Assembly: GCA_021404525.1 (NCBI GenBank)
Contig: JAAWWE010000001.1
Coordinates: 62,001-126,000 of the forward strand
Origin: Rhodobiaceae bacterium
GTDB taxonomy: Bacteria > Pseudomonadota > Alphaproteobacteria > Parvibaculales > Parvibaculaceae
Length of the DNA: 64,000 nt
Direction: 5' to 3'
Numbering within the stretch: position 1 is the stretch's first letter; every line of letters begins with the position of its first letter. Made by a program: the position numbers and the translations under genes. Below the pieces are notes generated by a model that had not been told where the DNA came from, searched no databases, and saw nothing but the letters and a program-made list of their open reading frames with translations. Of the stretch, positions 54,050-62,719 are shown one piece after another.

Positions 54050-54514
54050 TTATTTCGACAAACGGATGCGAACGCGCCGGTCTTCACCGGCCTCCCAGGT
54101 AAGATCTTCCAGCCAGCCCCAGGTTTCGCCCTCCGGTTCAATCGCAATCCGGCCGCGTTCCCATCCATGGCGTCGGAGCTCAGTTGCAACCGCCTCGGAG
54201 CGCTGCCGGGCAAGGCGCGCGTTGGACGCCGGGTCGCCAGTCTTGCTCGCCTTGCCAAAGAGGCAGATCTGAACCGCATGTTGGCCCTCAGCGCGCTCAT
54301 AGACCTCGCGAATGATGGCCTTATCTTCATTGTCCAGAGCAGAGGAGGCGACGTCGAAAAAGACAAAAAACTCACGATCAAACTTGCCACCCACACCCTG
54401 TTGATTGCGGCAGCTCTTGCCCGACGAATGTGTTTCAACAGCGTGCGCGGGTAGGGCGAGAGCGGCGCCCATCATTAGAGCCATGGAAAGGAGAGCTGGG
54501 CGGAAAAGCGACAT
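54050..54514 (-). CDS. OmpA-domain periplasmic/outer-membrane protein
   Basis: The 154-residue protein starts with a signal peptide (FRPALLSMALMMGAALALPAHAVE, cut likely after AHA) and continues as an OmpA C-terminal domain: FFVFFDVASSALDNED, GKASKTGDPASNARLARQRSEAVATEL and a final RRVRIRLSK. This domain binds the peptidoglycan peptide stem. There is one Cys pair region (CRNQ and CLFG). It lacks a beta-barrel, so it is a soluble cell-wall-binding protein. The hypothetical gene at 54033 follows. Confidence 0.85.
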   Translation of the reverse strand: MSLFRPALLSMALMMGAALALPAHAVETHSSGKSCRNQQGVGGKFDREFFVFFDVASSALDNEDKAIIREVYERAEGQHAVQICLFGKASKTGDPASNARLARQRSEAVATELRRHGWERGRIAIEPEGETWGWLEDLTWEAGEDRRVRIRLSK

Positions 54515-54578
54515 GTGCGGACCTTTGGTTTTGAACGTACCCCGTTCACATCTGATAATACGCCGGATTCAAGCGAAT

Positions 54579-55319
54579 TTAAAGGTCTCCGGCACGTGTC
54601 CGGACGGCGCGTTCTAGCTCGTGCAAGGGGCCTTCCGCGAGGCCAAATTCATTCAGATGGGCGATGGTGCGATAGAGATAGTCTCTGTTCGTTCCAATAT
54701 CACCTTCCGCGCTCGCCATTCGGCGGACAGCCTTCTGAAACGGAATGCGCCCGGCATAGCGTTTGCTCTGGCGGTTGGCGACGAAGGTGAGACCCTGGAC
54801 CCGTTTTGATCCCATTTGCAGCTGCACAGTTTTCGGCACATAGCCTGTGCCCACCATCTCGCGCAGCCACAGAATTTCGGTTTCGCTTTCGACATGTTCC
54901 GGCGCAATTCGATGGGCAAGGCCCACGCAGGATCCGCCCGCATCAAGCCCCAGCATCAGCCCGGGCTTTTTCGGGCTGCCACGGCCAATCACCAGGTGCA
55001 GACAGAAGGCGCGATGGTAGCCAAACAACGTGGATCGGGCGGTTTGTGCAACGTGAATAGCCGGGTTCCACATGAGCGAGCCATAGCCAAAGACCCAGAG
55101 ACTTTGGTTCTTGCGGCGTCCTGCGAGGAAGGCCTGTCGCGAGGCTTCCCGCTCTTCGTGAGTGATCAGCGAGTAGTCCGGCAGGCTCGCGACCTGTTTT
55201 TCCAGACGGTCGATAAAGGCTGGCGTGATGTCTTCACGGCGAATGGTCCCGTCGCCCGGAAGGGAACCCGGGCGACGGGGGGAGTTCTTCGTCTGTGGCT
55301 CAGACGATTTTCGAGTCAT
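54579..55319 (-). CDS. ChaC-like gamma-glutamylcyclotransferase
   Basis: The 246-residue protein has LWVFGYGSLMWNPAIH, the substrate-binding YGSL loop of gamma-glutamylcyclotransferases, then GYHRAFCLHLVIGRGSPKKPGLMLGLD and ESETEILWLREMVGTGYVP. This is the glutathione-specific ChaC branch, which turns glutathione into 5-oxoproline and Cys-Gly. The first 30 residues are polar and not conserved. Its start overlaps the acyl-CoA synthetase end by 20 nt, so the two may be coupled. Confidence 0.88.
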   Translation of the reverse strand: MTRKSSEPQTKNSPRRPGSLPGDGTIRREDITPAFIDRLEKQVASLPDYSLITHEEREASRQAFLAGRRKNQSLWVFGYGSLMWNPAIHVAQTARSTLFGYHRAFCLHLVIGRGSPKKPGLMLGLDAGGSCVGLAHRIAPEHVESETEILWLREMVGTGYVPKTVQLQMGSKRVQGLTFVANRQSKRYAGRIPFQKAVRRMASAEGDIGTNRDYLYRTIAHLNEFGLAEGPLHELERAVRTRAGDL

Positions 55320-56874
55320 GATTGCCCCAATAGCGATCCCTTACGAGGCGCTTGTAAAGCTTGCCCGTTGGGTGCCGTGGCAGTTCTTCATCAAAGTCGA
55401 CAGAACGAGGGCATTTGATTTGCGCCAATTGCTCTTTGCAGAAGTCCATCAGTTCCGCTTCAAGGTCAGGCCCCGCTTCATTCCAGTCCACCGGTTGCAC
55501 GACAGCCTTCACCTCTTCGCCGAAATCTTCATTCGGCACGCCGATAACGGCAACGTCTGCGACTTTAGGATGGGTGATGAGGACGTTCTCTGCTTCCTGC
55601 GGATAGATGTTCACCCCGCCGGAAATGATCATGAACGCTTTTCGGTCTGTGAGATAGAGATACCCATCTTCATCGACCCGTCCCACATCGCCGAGTGTTG
55701 ACCAGCCGCGTTTGCTTGGGTGGCGGGAGTCTTTCGTTTTGTCCGGATCATTGTGATACTCGAACATATCGTCCGGGTCGGCGTCTTCAGCAGGGGCAAA
55801 GTAAATCGTTCCGGCTTCACCAACCGGCAGTTCGTTACCTTCTTCGTCGCAGATATGGACTGAGCCCAGCAGCGGCTTGCCGACGGAACCCTTGTGCGCC
55901 ATCCATTCATCTGAATTGAGCTGGCAGAAGCCGTTGCCTTCGGAACCCGCGTAATATTCATAGATCACAGGACCCCACCATTCGATCATCTGCTGCTTGA
56001 CCGGAACCGGGCAAGGGGCAGCAGCATGAATGGCGACCTTGTGAGAAGAAAGATCATATTTCCGAAGCTCGTCCTGCGGCATTTTCAGCATGCGCACAAA
56101 CATGGTTGGCACCCATTGCGAGTGGGTGATCTTGTGTTTCTCGATAAGCTTGAGGGACTCTTCCGGATCAAAGTGATCCATCACGATGCAGGTTCCGCCA
56201 ATGCGCTGCACGGACATGTTGTAGCGAAGGGGGGCTGCGTGATAGAGCGGCGCCGGTGAGAGATACATGGTCTCTTCCGTCATGCCATAGAGCAACGTCA
56301 CCAGATTGAGCAGGCCTTCGCCCTCGTCAATCGGTCCTCCTGATAGTTTCCGTCGAATGCCTTTTGGTCGCCCGGTCGTTCCAGATGAATAGAGCATGTC
56401 CGTGCCCGCTGTTTCATCGGCAATACGATCCGTCGGCATGCCGTTGCGAGCTTCTTCATAGCTCTCATAGCCATCATCTTTGCCATTGATCATGAAGCGC
56501 TTGGTGACGCCTTTAAGCAGGCCTTGGCCCACAAGCTCATTTGCCACCGCGCCAATCGCGCTCGATGTGAAGAATAGTTTCGCGCCGCAGTCGCCCACAA
56601 TATAGTCGACCTCAGGTGCCGTCAGGCGTGACGAGATAGCGGTAAAGTAAAGACCAGCCCGTTGCGCTGCCCAGCAAAGTTCAAGAAACCGCGCATTGTT
56701 TTCCATGAAGATGGCAATCGCATCGCCCGGCTTCAGGCCTTCCGCACGGAACAATTGCGCGGCTTGGTTGGTACGATCTTCCAACTCGCCATAGGTCACA
56801 ACTTCTCCGGTTGCCGCCATAATATAGGCAGGCTTGTCAGGGTTTTTGGCGGCGTGGTGGCATGGGTGGAACAT
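55300..56874 (-). CDS. Acyl-CoA synthetase (AMP-forming)
   Basis: The 524-residue adenylate-forming enzyme has MLYSSGTTGRPKGIRR (P-loop), YEYYAGSEGNGFC (A5-type motif), STLGDVGRVDEDGYLYLTDRKAFMIISGGVNIYPQE (hinge and A8) and a final HPTGKLYKRLV with the catalytic Lys. FadD13-like enzymes acting on fatty or aromatic acids fit best. It is divergent from an enoyl-CoA hydratase gene over 219 bp, and together they look like an acid activation and beta-oxidation pair. The ChaC gene overlaps its end. Confidence 0.9.
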   Translation of the reverse strand: MFHPCHHAAKNPDKPAYIMAATGEVVTYGELEDRTNQAAQLFRAEGLKPGDAIAIFMENNARFLELCWAAQRAGLYFTAISSRLTAPEVDYIVGDCGAKLFFTSSAIGAVANELVGQGLLKGVTKRFMINGKDDGYESYEEARNGMPTDRIADETAGTDMLYSSGTTGRPKGIRRKLSGGPIDEGEGLLNLVTLLYGMTEETMYLSPAPLYHAAPLRYNMSVQRIGGTCIVMDHFDPEESLKLIEKHKITHSQWVPTMFVRMLKMPQDELRKYDLSSHKVAIHAAAPCPVPVKQQMIEWWGPVIYEYYAGSEGNGFCQLNSDEWMAHKGSVGKPLLGSVHICDEEGNELPVGEAGTIYFAPAEDADPDDMFEYHNDPDKTKDSRHPSKRGWSTLGDVGRVDEDGYLYLTDRKAFMIISGGVNIYPQEAENVLITHPKVADVAVIGVPNEDFGEEVKAVVQPVDWNEAGPDLEAELMDFCKEQLAQIKCPRSVDFDEELPRHPTGKLYKRLVRDRYWGNHDSKIV

Positions 56875-56947
56875 TTAGGTCATCTCCCGGCGTGTCTTTA
56901 TTGGTCTGTGCAGCATATATGCTGACGCGCGTACTGGCTTTTCTGCT

Positions 56948-56998
56948 GCAGCCTTGTCGCGAAGGCTGTTATATCAGGTGCAGACATTTATGCACCGC
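56948..56998. promoter_or_regulatory. Two adjacent inverted repeats in a divergent promoter
   Basis: AGCCTT at 56950-56955 with AAGGCT at 56962-56967, and GGTGCA at 56978-56983 with TGCACC at 56991-56996, lie in the gap between the acyl-CoA synthetase and the crotonase. Two near-equal palindromes about 28 bp apart are what a dimeric regulator site would look like. No regulator gene is next to it, so this is only a candidate. Confidence 0.35.
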
Positions 56999-57093
56999 TG
57001 AATTCGCGAAGGATCTGCGATTTACCTGCCTCAAAGGGTGACGCAGGGGAAACATATCCTTCCAAACAGGAACGCTTGAATAGGGAGAAAAAT

Positions 57094-57999
57094 ATGAGCT
57101 ACGAGACAATCAAATATGAGGTCGAGGACAACATCCTGACCATCACGCTGCACCGTCCGGAGAAGATGAATGCTTTCACCGGTCAGATGATGCTCGACAT
57201 GATCGACGCCTTTGATCGGGCCGATGCTGACGATGATGTGCGCGCCATCATTATCACCGGCGAGGGCAAGGCTTTTTGTGCGGGCGCCGATCTGTCCGCT
57301 GGTGCCAAAACCTTCGACTATGAAAAACGCGACGACCGTCCGGACAAAGGCGGCTCTGCCACAACCGCAGACGGCGAGATCGATTGGAGCCATCCGTCCG
57401 TGCGTGACGGTGGTGGGCGTCTCACCCTCCGTATTTACGAAAGCCTGAAACCTGTCATCGGTGCCATCAATGGTGCCGCTGTCGGGATCGGTGTCACCAT
57501 GCAGCTGCCCATGGACATTCGCCTGGCATCTGAGAAGGCGCGGTTTGGTTTCGTCTTCGCCCGTCGCGGCATTGTTCCAGAAGCCTGTTCCAGCTGGTTT
57601 CTGCCCCGCGTCGTTGGTGTGAGCCAGGCGCTGGAATGGATCTATTCCGGCAAAGTGTTTGATGCCCAGGAAGCGCTGCGCGGCGGCCTCGTTCGCGAGG
57701 TTCTCCCGGAAGATCAGTTGCTTCCAAAAGCGCGCGAAATTGCCCGCGAGATTGTAGACAACACAGCGCCTGTTTCTATCGCACTGTCACGACAGCTGGT
57801 TTGGCGCATGGCGGGTGCAGATCATCCCATGGAAGCACACAAAATGGACAGCCGGTCCATCTTCTCTCGTGGCGCCTCGGCGGATGCGAAAGAGGGTGTT
57901 ATGTCCTTCCTGGAAAAACGCCCGGCTGTTTACCCGTGCAAAGTGTCAGAAGACATGCCTGTCTTCTTCCCCTGGTGGGACGAACGCGAATACGAGTAA
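57094..57999 (+). CDS. Enoyl-CoA hydratase/isomerase (crotonase family)
   Basis: The protein of about 301 residues has the crotonase fold: ITGEGKAFCAGADLSAG (oxyanion hole), INGAAVGIGVTMQLPMDIRLAS, and FARRGIVPEACSSWFLPRVVG with the catalytic Glu region. AGGGAG is 6 nt before the ATG at 57094. The C-terminus is longer than the plain hydratase by about 40 residues. It is divergent from the acyl-CoA synthetase gene and likely acts with it in beta-oxidation of an unknown acid. Confidence 0.9.
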   Translation: MSYETIKYEVEDNILTITLHRPEKMNAFTGQMMLDMIDAFDRADADDDVRAIIITGEGKAFCAGADLSAGAKTFDYEKRDDRPDKGGSATTADGEIDWSHPSVRDGGGRLTLRIYESLKPVIGAINGAAVGIGVTMQLPMDIRLASEKARFGFVFARRGIVPEACSSWFLPRVVGVSQALEWIYSGKVFDAQEALRGGLVREVLPEDQLLPKAREIAREIVDNTAPVSIALSRQLVWRMAGADHPMEAHKMDSRSIFSRGASADAKEGVMSFLEKRPAVYPCKVSEDMPVFFPWWDEREYE

Positions 58000-58022
58000 T
58001 CAGGATGTGGGCGGGGCGGTTC

Positions 58023-58071
58023 GAGCGGGGTGAGGAAAAGTGGAAGCCGGTTTTCCGCTCGCACCCCGCTC
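58023..58071. repeat. Palindromic intergenic repeat, copy 2
   Basis: Outer arms GAGCGGGGTG (58023-58032) and CACCCCGCTC (58062-58071) pair perfectly. AGGAAAA and TTTTCC form the inner stem. The core matches the copy at 34664-34710, while the outer arms differ yet still pair. It lies between the convergent crotonase and MFS genes, where it may also act as a transcript end. Confidence 0.75.
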
Positions 58072-58077
58072 CAATAA

Positions 58078-59340
58078 CTAGTTTGCCTGGCCTGTTCCTG
58101 CTTCAATCTTCCACATGTTTGTGAAAAAGAAGATCAGAAGCCAAAGCACGACCATGCAGGACGAGGGCACAAGCACCGCATTAAGTGGTCCTAGTGCTTC
58201 AATCACAAAACCAGCGCCAAAGGCACCGATGGGCCCGCCACCCATCATGCCGAGCTGAAACACAGACAACACCCGTGCCCGGTGACTGTCGACCGCTGCG
58301 ATTTGCACAATCGCCCGCGACTGGCTCATCGACACGCCGGACGAAAGACCCCAGCAAAGCGCCAATGTAAAGACTGCCCAGAGCGGCGGGTGAAAATGCA
58401 CAAACACCATCATGATGGAGCCGGAACACATGGCGAGCATGATGGCGCGGCCCTGGCGTTTGATGGGGCGCAGACGAGTCTGCACCATGGACGAGACACC
58501 GATACCGCCAAAGAAGCAGATATTGATAAAAGCGATCTCGAAAGAGTCGCCACCATAAATATCCCGGATGAGGATCGGGAAAAGCACCATAAACACGCCG
58601 ATATAAAGAATACCGGCAAAGAACATCATCAGAATGACGGAACGCAGATCCTCATTCTGCCAGACAATATCGATGCCTTCGCGGATCTGGCTGAGCTGCG
58701 ACGGACGATCCTCATGAGGGGCGTGCGTGACGGACGGCGGTGCTTTGGGCAGTCGCATTGTCGTAATGGCTGCGACAATGAGAGAAGCTGACTGGGCGGC
58801 CATTAAGGGAACGGCGCCGACGACAGTTGCAAGACCGCCAACCAGTAACCCAACAACCTGTGACATGAACTGAGCGCCCGTCGCCATCGAGACTGCTTGT
58901 TGGATATTGCCGCCAAGGCTTGAGTTCGCGACCCTGTTCAGCAGGGAGTCCCTTGCGGGCATCGTAAAGGCGCCAAGCGCCGCAAGCACGATTGCATAGC
59001 CAATCAGCACTTCGTAGCTCAGATACCCGAGGATGTAGAGAGCGGCCAGCGCAATAGGAGCCAGGCCCGCTGCGAGTTGCAGCCGCATTAAATAGCGGCG
59101 AAGTTCTTTCCTGTCGGCGGTAGCGCCGCCAAAAAGCCCAAGAATGAGCATGGGCAGCATGGCAAACATTTGTGCGACGCCGGTCAGCGCTGCGCTTTCG
59201 TTCAGGACAAAGACCAGAAGCCAGGGAAAGAGAACCGTCTGCACCCCGCCCGAAAAAAAGTAAGCGGAGACACCACCCATATACCAATGCAGGTCAGATC
59301 GCCGATTCTGGTCTGGTTGATTGGGAGTTTCTGTCGACAC
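58078..59340 (-). CDS. MFS transporter (tandem copy 1)
   Basis: The 420-residue protein has twelve predicted membrane helices. Features shared with its two neighbours are YMGG...GVQTVLFPWLLV in helix 1, FGGATADRKELRR in the first cytoplasmic loop, ALGAFTMPARDSLLNRVA and RQGRAIMLA before helix 9. It resembles the enterobactin-exporter/MFS_3 group. The start is GTG at 59340 with AGGA about 8 nt upstream. It is the last of three tandem MFS genes on the minus strand and the only complete one besides the first transcribed copy. Substrate unknown. Confidence 0.87.
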   Translation of the reverse strand: MSTETPNQPDQNRRSDLHWYMGGVSAYFFSGGVQTVLFPWLLVFVLNESAALTGVAQMFAMLPMLILGLFGGATADRKELRRYLMRLQLAAGLAPIALAALYILGYLSYEVLIGYAIVLAALGAFTMPARDSLLNRVANSSLGGNIQQAVSMATGAQFMSQVVGLLVGGLATVVGAVPLMAAQSASLIVAAITTMRLPKAPPSVTHAPHEDRPSQLSQIREGIDIVWQNEDLRSVILMMFFAGILYIGVFMVLFPILIRDIYGGDSFEIAFINICFFGGIGVSSMVQTRLRPIKRQGRAIMLAMCSGSIMMVFVHFHPPLWAVFTLALCWGLSSGVSMSQSRAIVQIAAVDSHRARVLSVFQLGMMGGGPIGAFGAGFVIEALGPLNAVLVPSSCMVVLWLLIFFFTNMWKIEAGTGQAN

Positions 59341-59429
59341 GGGGAGATTCCTTGGACGCGAGTACCCGACAAGGCCTAGGCTGAATGAACCTTCAGTGCA
59401 AGGTTCAGAGCTTTCCTACAGATGAACAG

Positions 59430-60638
59430 TCAGTCTGCCGCTGCGGAAACCACCGGCGAACGTATGCCCCAGATTGGGCTGACAAGGCAGACAAGTAACA
59501 GCATGAGCAACATGCCCGCGGCAGGCAGCAGGACGGCATTTTGCGGTCCCCACACCTCAATCAGAAAGCCTGAGATGAGGGCGCCAATAGGCCCGCCGCC
59601 GAGCACACCCATTTGAAAGACTGCAAGAATACGACCCCGGTGGCTGGCCGGCGCTGATTCCTGAATGATGGTGCGGTTCATGGTCATGGCAACGCCGCCG
59701 CCGCATCCCCAGGCAAAGGTGGCCAGAGACAGGGCCCAGAATGTAGGCACGAAACCAAACGACGCCATCACAAAGGCACCAAAGCCGAGGGCAAGAACAA
59801 GCGCACGCCCCTACCGTTCGATCCCGCCTATACGGCCTATGAGCATTGCGGTGAAAACAATGCCGCACATCATGCAAATGTTCACGATCGCGATGTCACG
59901 CGCCAGGTTTTCACCAGCATCGAAGACATCCCGCACAATGAACGGCAAGACGACTTGGGCGGTTCCAAAAAACAAAACCCCGATCCCAAACACCATTGCA
60001 GTCGGCGTCAGCAGACGAGGGTCACGCGCAACTTCTCGAAAACCGTCAATAATGGCGGCGAGGGAGGGTGCTGTCCCGCCTTCTGGCGTATGGGTCGGGA
60101 GACGAAGGGCGAGCAATGCCCCGGTCCACAAGAGGGCGACTTGCGAAAGAAAGATAATGGCGATGCCGATATAGGGCTCAAGAGCGGCGAGTCCGAAACC
60201 CACCATCTGCGCACCGAACTGGCAGATGGTCGCGATCATCACTGCCCTTTGGATTTTTCCATCCGCTATATGGGTGAGAAGCGAGTCCCGCGCCGGAATA
60301 ATGAACGCACCGGCAACCCCCATTGCGAGCGCGTAGATGATCAGGACTTCATAGGTCAGGGCACCCATAAGGTGAGCAGTCAAAATGCCTGCCGCGGGTA
60401 ACCCCGCAAGGAAATGCACCAGGATCAATATCCGCCGTCCATCCACATGGTCCGCTGTGGCACCGCCCACCATGATCAACAACATGGTTGGAAGAAAGAG
60501 CGCCATCATGGCAAAGCCAAGTTCGGCCGGGCCCAAAGCCAGCTGGCCGGTGACTAAGAAAGGAAAGAGAACGGTCTGAATGCCGATGGCGCCGAACCAG
60601 GTGACAAGGCCACCGAAATAGAGGGTCATCGGGCGCAT
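59430..60638 (-). pseudogene. MFS transporter (tandem copy 2) interrupted by an amber codon
   Basis: One reading frame covers the whole transporter of about 402 codons, but a TAG lies at 59813-59811 about two-thirds in. The context reads GGIER-stop-GRALVLALGFGAF. The aligned stretch in copy 1 is IKRQGRAIMLA, so the TAG replaces a Gln codon (CAG to TAG is a single change). After it the frame continues without shift to a normal end. The ATG at 60638 has AAAGGA 8 nt upstream, and longer starts overlap copy 3. Either a recent pseudogene, a sequencing error, or a suppressed stop. Confidence 0.85.
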
Positions 60639-60661
60639 GGCATCTGTCCTTTCCGGATCTT

Positions 60662-61885
60662 CTAGTGGACGTCGTGCGCGTGAAGTGTCCACAGTCGAGA
60701 TTTTAGCATAAGCCATGCCAAAACCAGTGTCATCCCAACAACCGAAAACCACATTGTGCTGTGAGGTCCGATAGCATCCGCAAGAACACCCATGATCAGG
60801 GAACCCAAAGGAGCGCCCCCGGCAAACCCAAGCTGGAAGATGGACAAGGCCCGCCCGCGAAAGGCTTCATCCGCCTCCGACTGAACAATGGTTCGTCCAA
60901 GAACCATGACGCAGCCCGCACCCAGACCCCAGGCGAACGCGAGAAGACAGAACATCCAGTAGGGCGGCTCGAATGTGTACCCAAAGACGACGAGCACACC
61001 CAGAAACAATGAGATCATCACGCCTCGTCCGCGCCGCGCAACATGTCCGAACCTAAGCAGAAAGAGTGTTGAGATGATTGTTGCGCCCCAAAAGAAAATA
61101 TTCGCTACGCCAAGTTCGAACGCGTCATCACCCGGATAGAAGTCACGTACAATCAATGGGAAGAGCACGAGGATCGCGCCAACATAGAAGACGCCAACCG
61201 CAAACATGGCAGCGACCACCGGCGCAAGAACGTCCGATTTCAATACATAGTTGAGACCGTCCTTCATTGCCTGCAAGCGGGAGGGTTGGCTTACGACATC
61301 AGCTGTTTTCTTTGGCAGCTGCCGTGCGGCAATACCGCCCGCGAGAATGACAAGAGACTGGATGGTGAAGAGAATCGGCATGCCGACCTTGCTTGCGAAT
61401 ATGGCAAGGCTCATGCCCGCGAGCTGGGTGGTTTGCTGGACAGCGAGTGCGAGCGTGACGGCTTTTTGCACGTTTGACCCGGCGACCCGTGTGAGTGTTG
61501 CATCGCGCGCTGGCATCGCAAACGCCGTCGCCGTCCCCATGCAGACCCCATAGGCAACAAGGAGCTCAAAACTCAACAAGTCCACATTGAGCGCAGAGGC
61601 CAGCGCAAGAGGCGGCAGCGCAGCAAAAAGATGGATGCGGAACAATATCGTTCTTGGGTCGCCTCGATCCGCTGTGGCACCACCCAACAGCATGAACACA
61701 AGAGCGGGGGCAGACAGTGAGACTTGCGCAATGCCAAGCCGTGTCCCTGTTTCATTCAGAACATTGGCGACAAGGATTGGAAACAGCACAAATTGCAGTC
61801 CGATACTGGAGAACCAGGCGGCTTGACCCACCATGTACCAGCTCAGTTGGTTGCCTGAACCTGTTTTGTCTCCGCTTGCATTCAT
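60662..61885 (-). CDS. MFS transporter (tandem copy 3)
   Basis: The protein of about 407 residues has twelve helices and the same landmarks as its neighbours: SWYMVGQAAWFSSIGLQFVLFPILV, LLGGATADRGDPR, TATAFAMPARDATLTRVAGS and GRTIVQSEADEAFRGRALSIFQLGFAGGAPLGS. It is the first transcribed of the three. The ATG at 61885 starts close to helix 1, as in copy 1. The interrupted copy 2 follows after 23 nt, so all three share a transcript. Likely an efflux pump. Confidence 0.87.
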   Translation of the reverse strand: MNASGDKTGSGNQLSWYMVGQAAWFSSIGLQFVLFPILVANVLNETGTRLGIAQVSLSAPALVFMLLGGATADRGDPRTILFRIHLFAALPPLALASALNVDLLSFELLVAYGVCMGTATAFAMPARDATLTRVAGSNVQKAVTLALAVQQTTQLAGMSLAIFASKVGMPILFTIQSLVILAGGIAARQLPKKTADVVSQPSRLQAMKDGLNYVLKSDVLAPVVAAMFAVGVFYVGAILVLFPLIVRDFYPGDDAFELGVANIFFWGATIISTLFLLRFGHVARRGRGVMISLFLGVLVVFGYTFEPPYWMFCLLAFAWGLGAGCVMVLGRTIVQSEADEAFRGRALSIFQLGFAGGAPLGSLIMGVLADAIGPHSTMWFSVVGMTLVLAWLMLKSRLWTLHAHDVH

Positions 61886-62020
61886 GTCTCTGTTCCCCCC
61901 AAACAGCACCCATAGACTTGCAACGAGAGGGCACCGCTTCACTCCTCATTAAACCATGTGGCGGGCATGTAAAACTTTTGATTTGCAATCAAGGCAGCTG
62001 GCAGGCTCAACACAGAACGG

Positions 62021-62686
62021 TTAGCGGGTTGCCTTCGCCATCGCGTCGTAGCGATGAATTGTGCTTGGGCGATCCGAATGAAGAGCGGCAATCATCGCTT
62101 CAGCGACGGTCTTGGCAGGGATGCCCCGGTACTTCCTCAATGGCCCCTGCAATCCGAGGTTCACCAGGGGTGTGAGGGCAATAGCCAATTGTTCCGCAGG
62201 CCGAGATTCTGTGCGCTCCCCGAGTAAAACACCTGGTTGGAAAATATGGAGGGAGGCAAAACCGAGATCACGAATGGCTCTCTCCGTTTCCCCTTTCACA
62301 CGAGAGTAGAAGATCGGAGACCTGGCATCCGCACCAACGGCTGAAACGAGAGCAAACTTATTGGCGCCGGCAGCGAGGGCAGCGCGCGCAAACGCTGTTT
62401 CATAGTCAAAGTCCACTTTGCGGAACGCTTCTTTGCTCCCTGCTTTTTTGATGGTTGTACCCAGCGCGCAATAGGCTTCATCAGCGCGAATTCCCGAATT
62501 GGCCACAGCGGCTTCCAATTGATCGAAGTTCGCGACGAGATTGCTGAGCTTCTCATGGTCACGCTCCAGTGGCCGCCTTGTGAGCGCGATCACTTTTTCA
62601 TGGGCAGGAGAGCCGAGCAGAAAGTCAAGCAAGTGATTGCCGATAAGGCCGGTGGCGCCTGCGACGAGAGCAATTGTTTTGGTCAT
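62021..62686 (-). CDS. NAD(P)H-binding atypical SDR protein
   Basis: The 221-residue protein opens with IALVAGATGLIGNHLLDFLL, a GxxGxxG loop, and has AYCALGTTIKKAGSKEAFRKVDFDYE and KFALVSAVGADARSPIFYSRVKGETERAI with a YxxxK-like YSRVK. It resembles HTATIP2/TIP30-type and YbjT-like proteins, whose substrates are poorly known. It lies 33 nt after the citrate synthase gene and is probably co-transcribed. No membrane or signal sequence. Confidence 0.82.
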   Translation of the reverse strand: MTKTIALVAGATGLIGNHLLDFLLGSPAHEKVIALTRRPLERDHEKLSNLVANFDQLEAAVANSGIRADEAYCALGTTIKKAGSKEAFRKVDFDYETAFARAALAAGANKFALVSAVGADARSPIFYSRVKGETERAIRDLGFASLHIFQPGVLLGERTESRPAEQLAIALTPLVNLGLQGPLRKYRGIPAKTVAEAMIAALHSDRPSTIHRYDAMAKATR

Positions 62687-62719
62687 GGAAAAAAGCCTAC
62701 AGGAATTTCGGGGTGTAAG

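Noticed and set aside
53716..54438. A 240-codon minus-strand frame covering the OmpA-like gene region
   Set aside because: Its first 135 codons overlap the OmpA-like gene in another phase and are Arg/Ser-rich nonsense; only the last 105 codons from 54033 look like a real gene.
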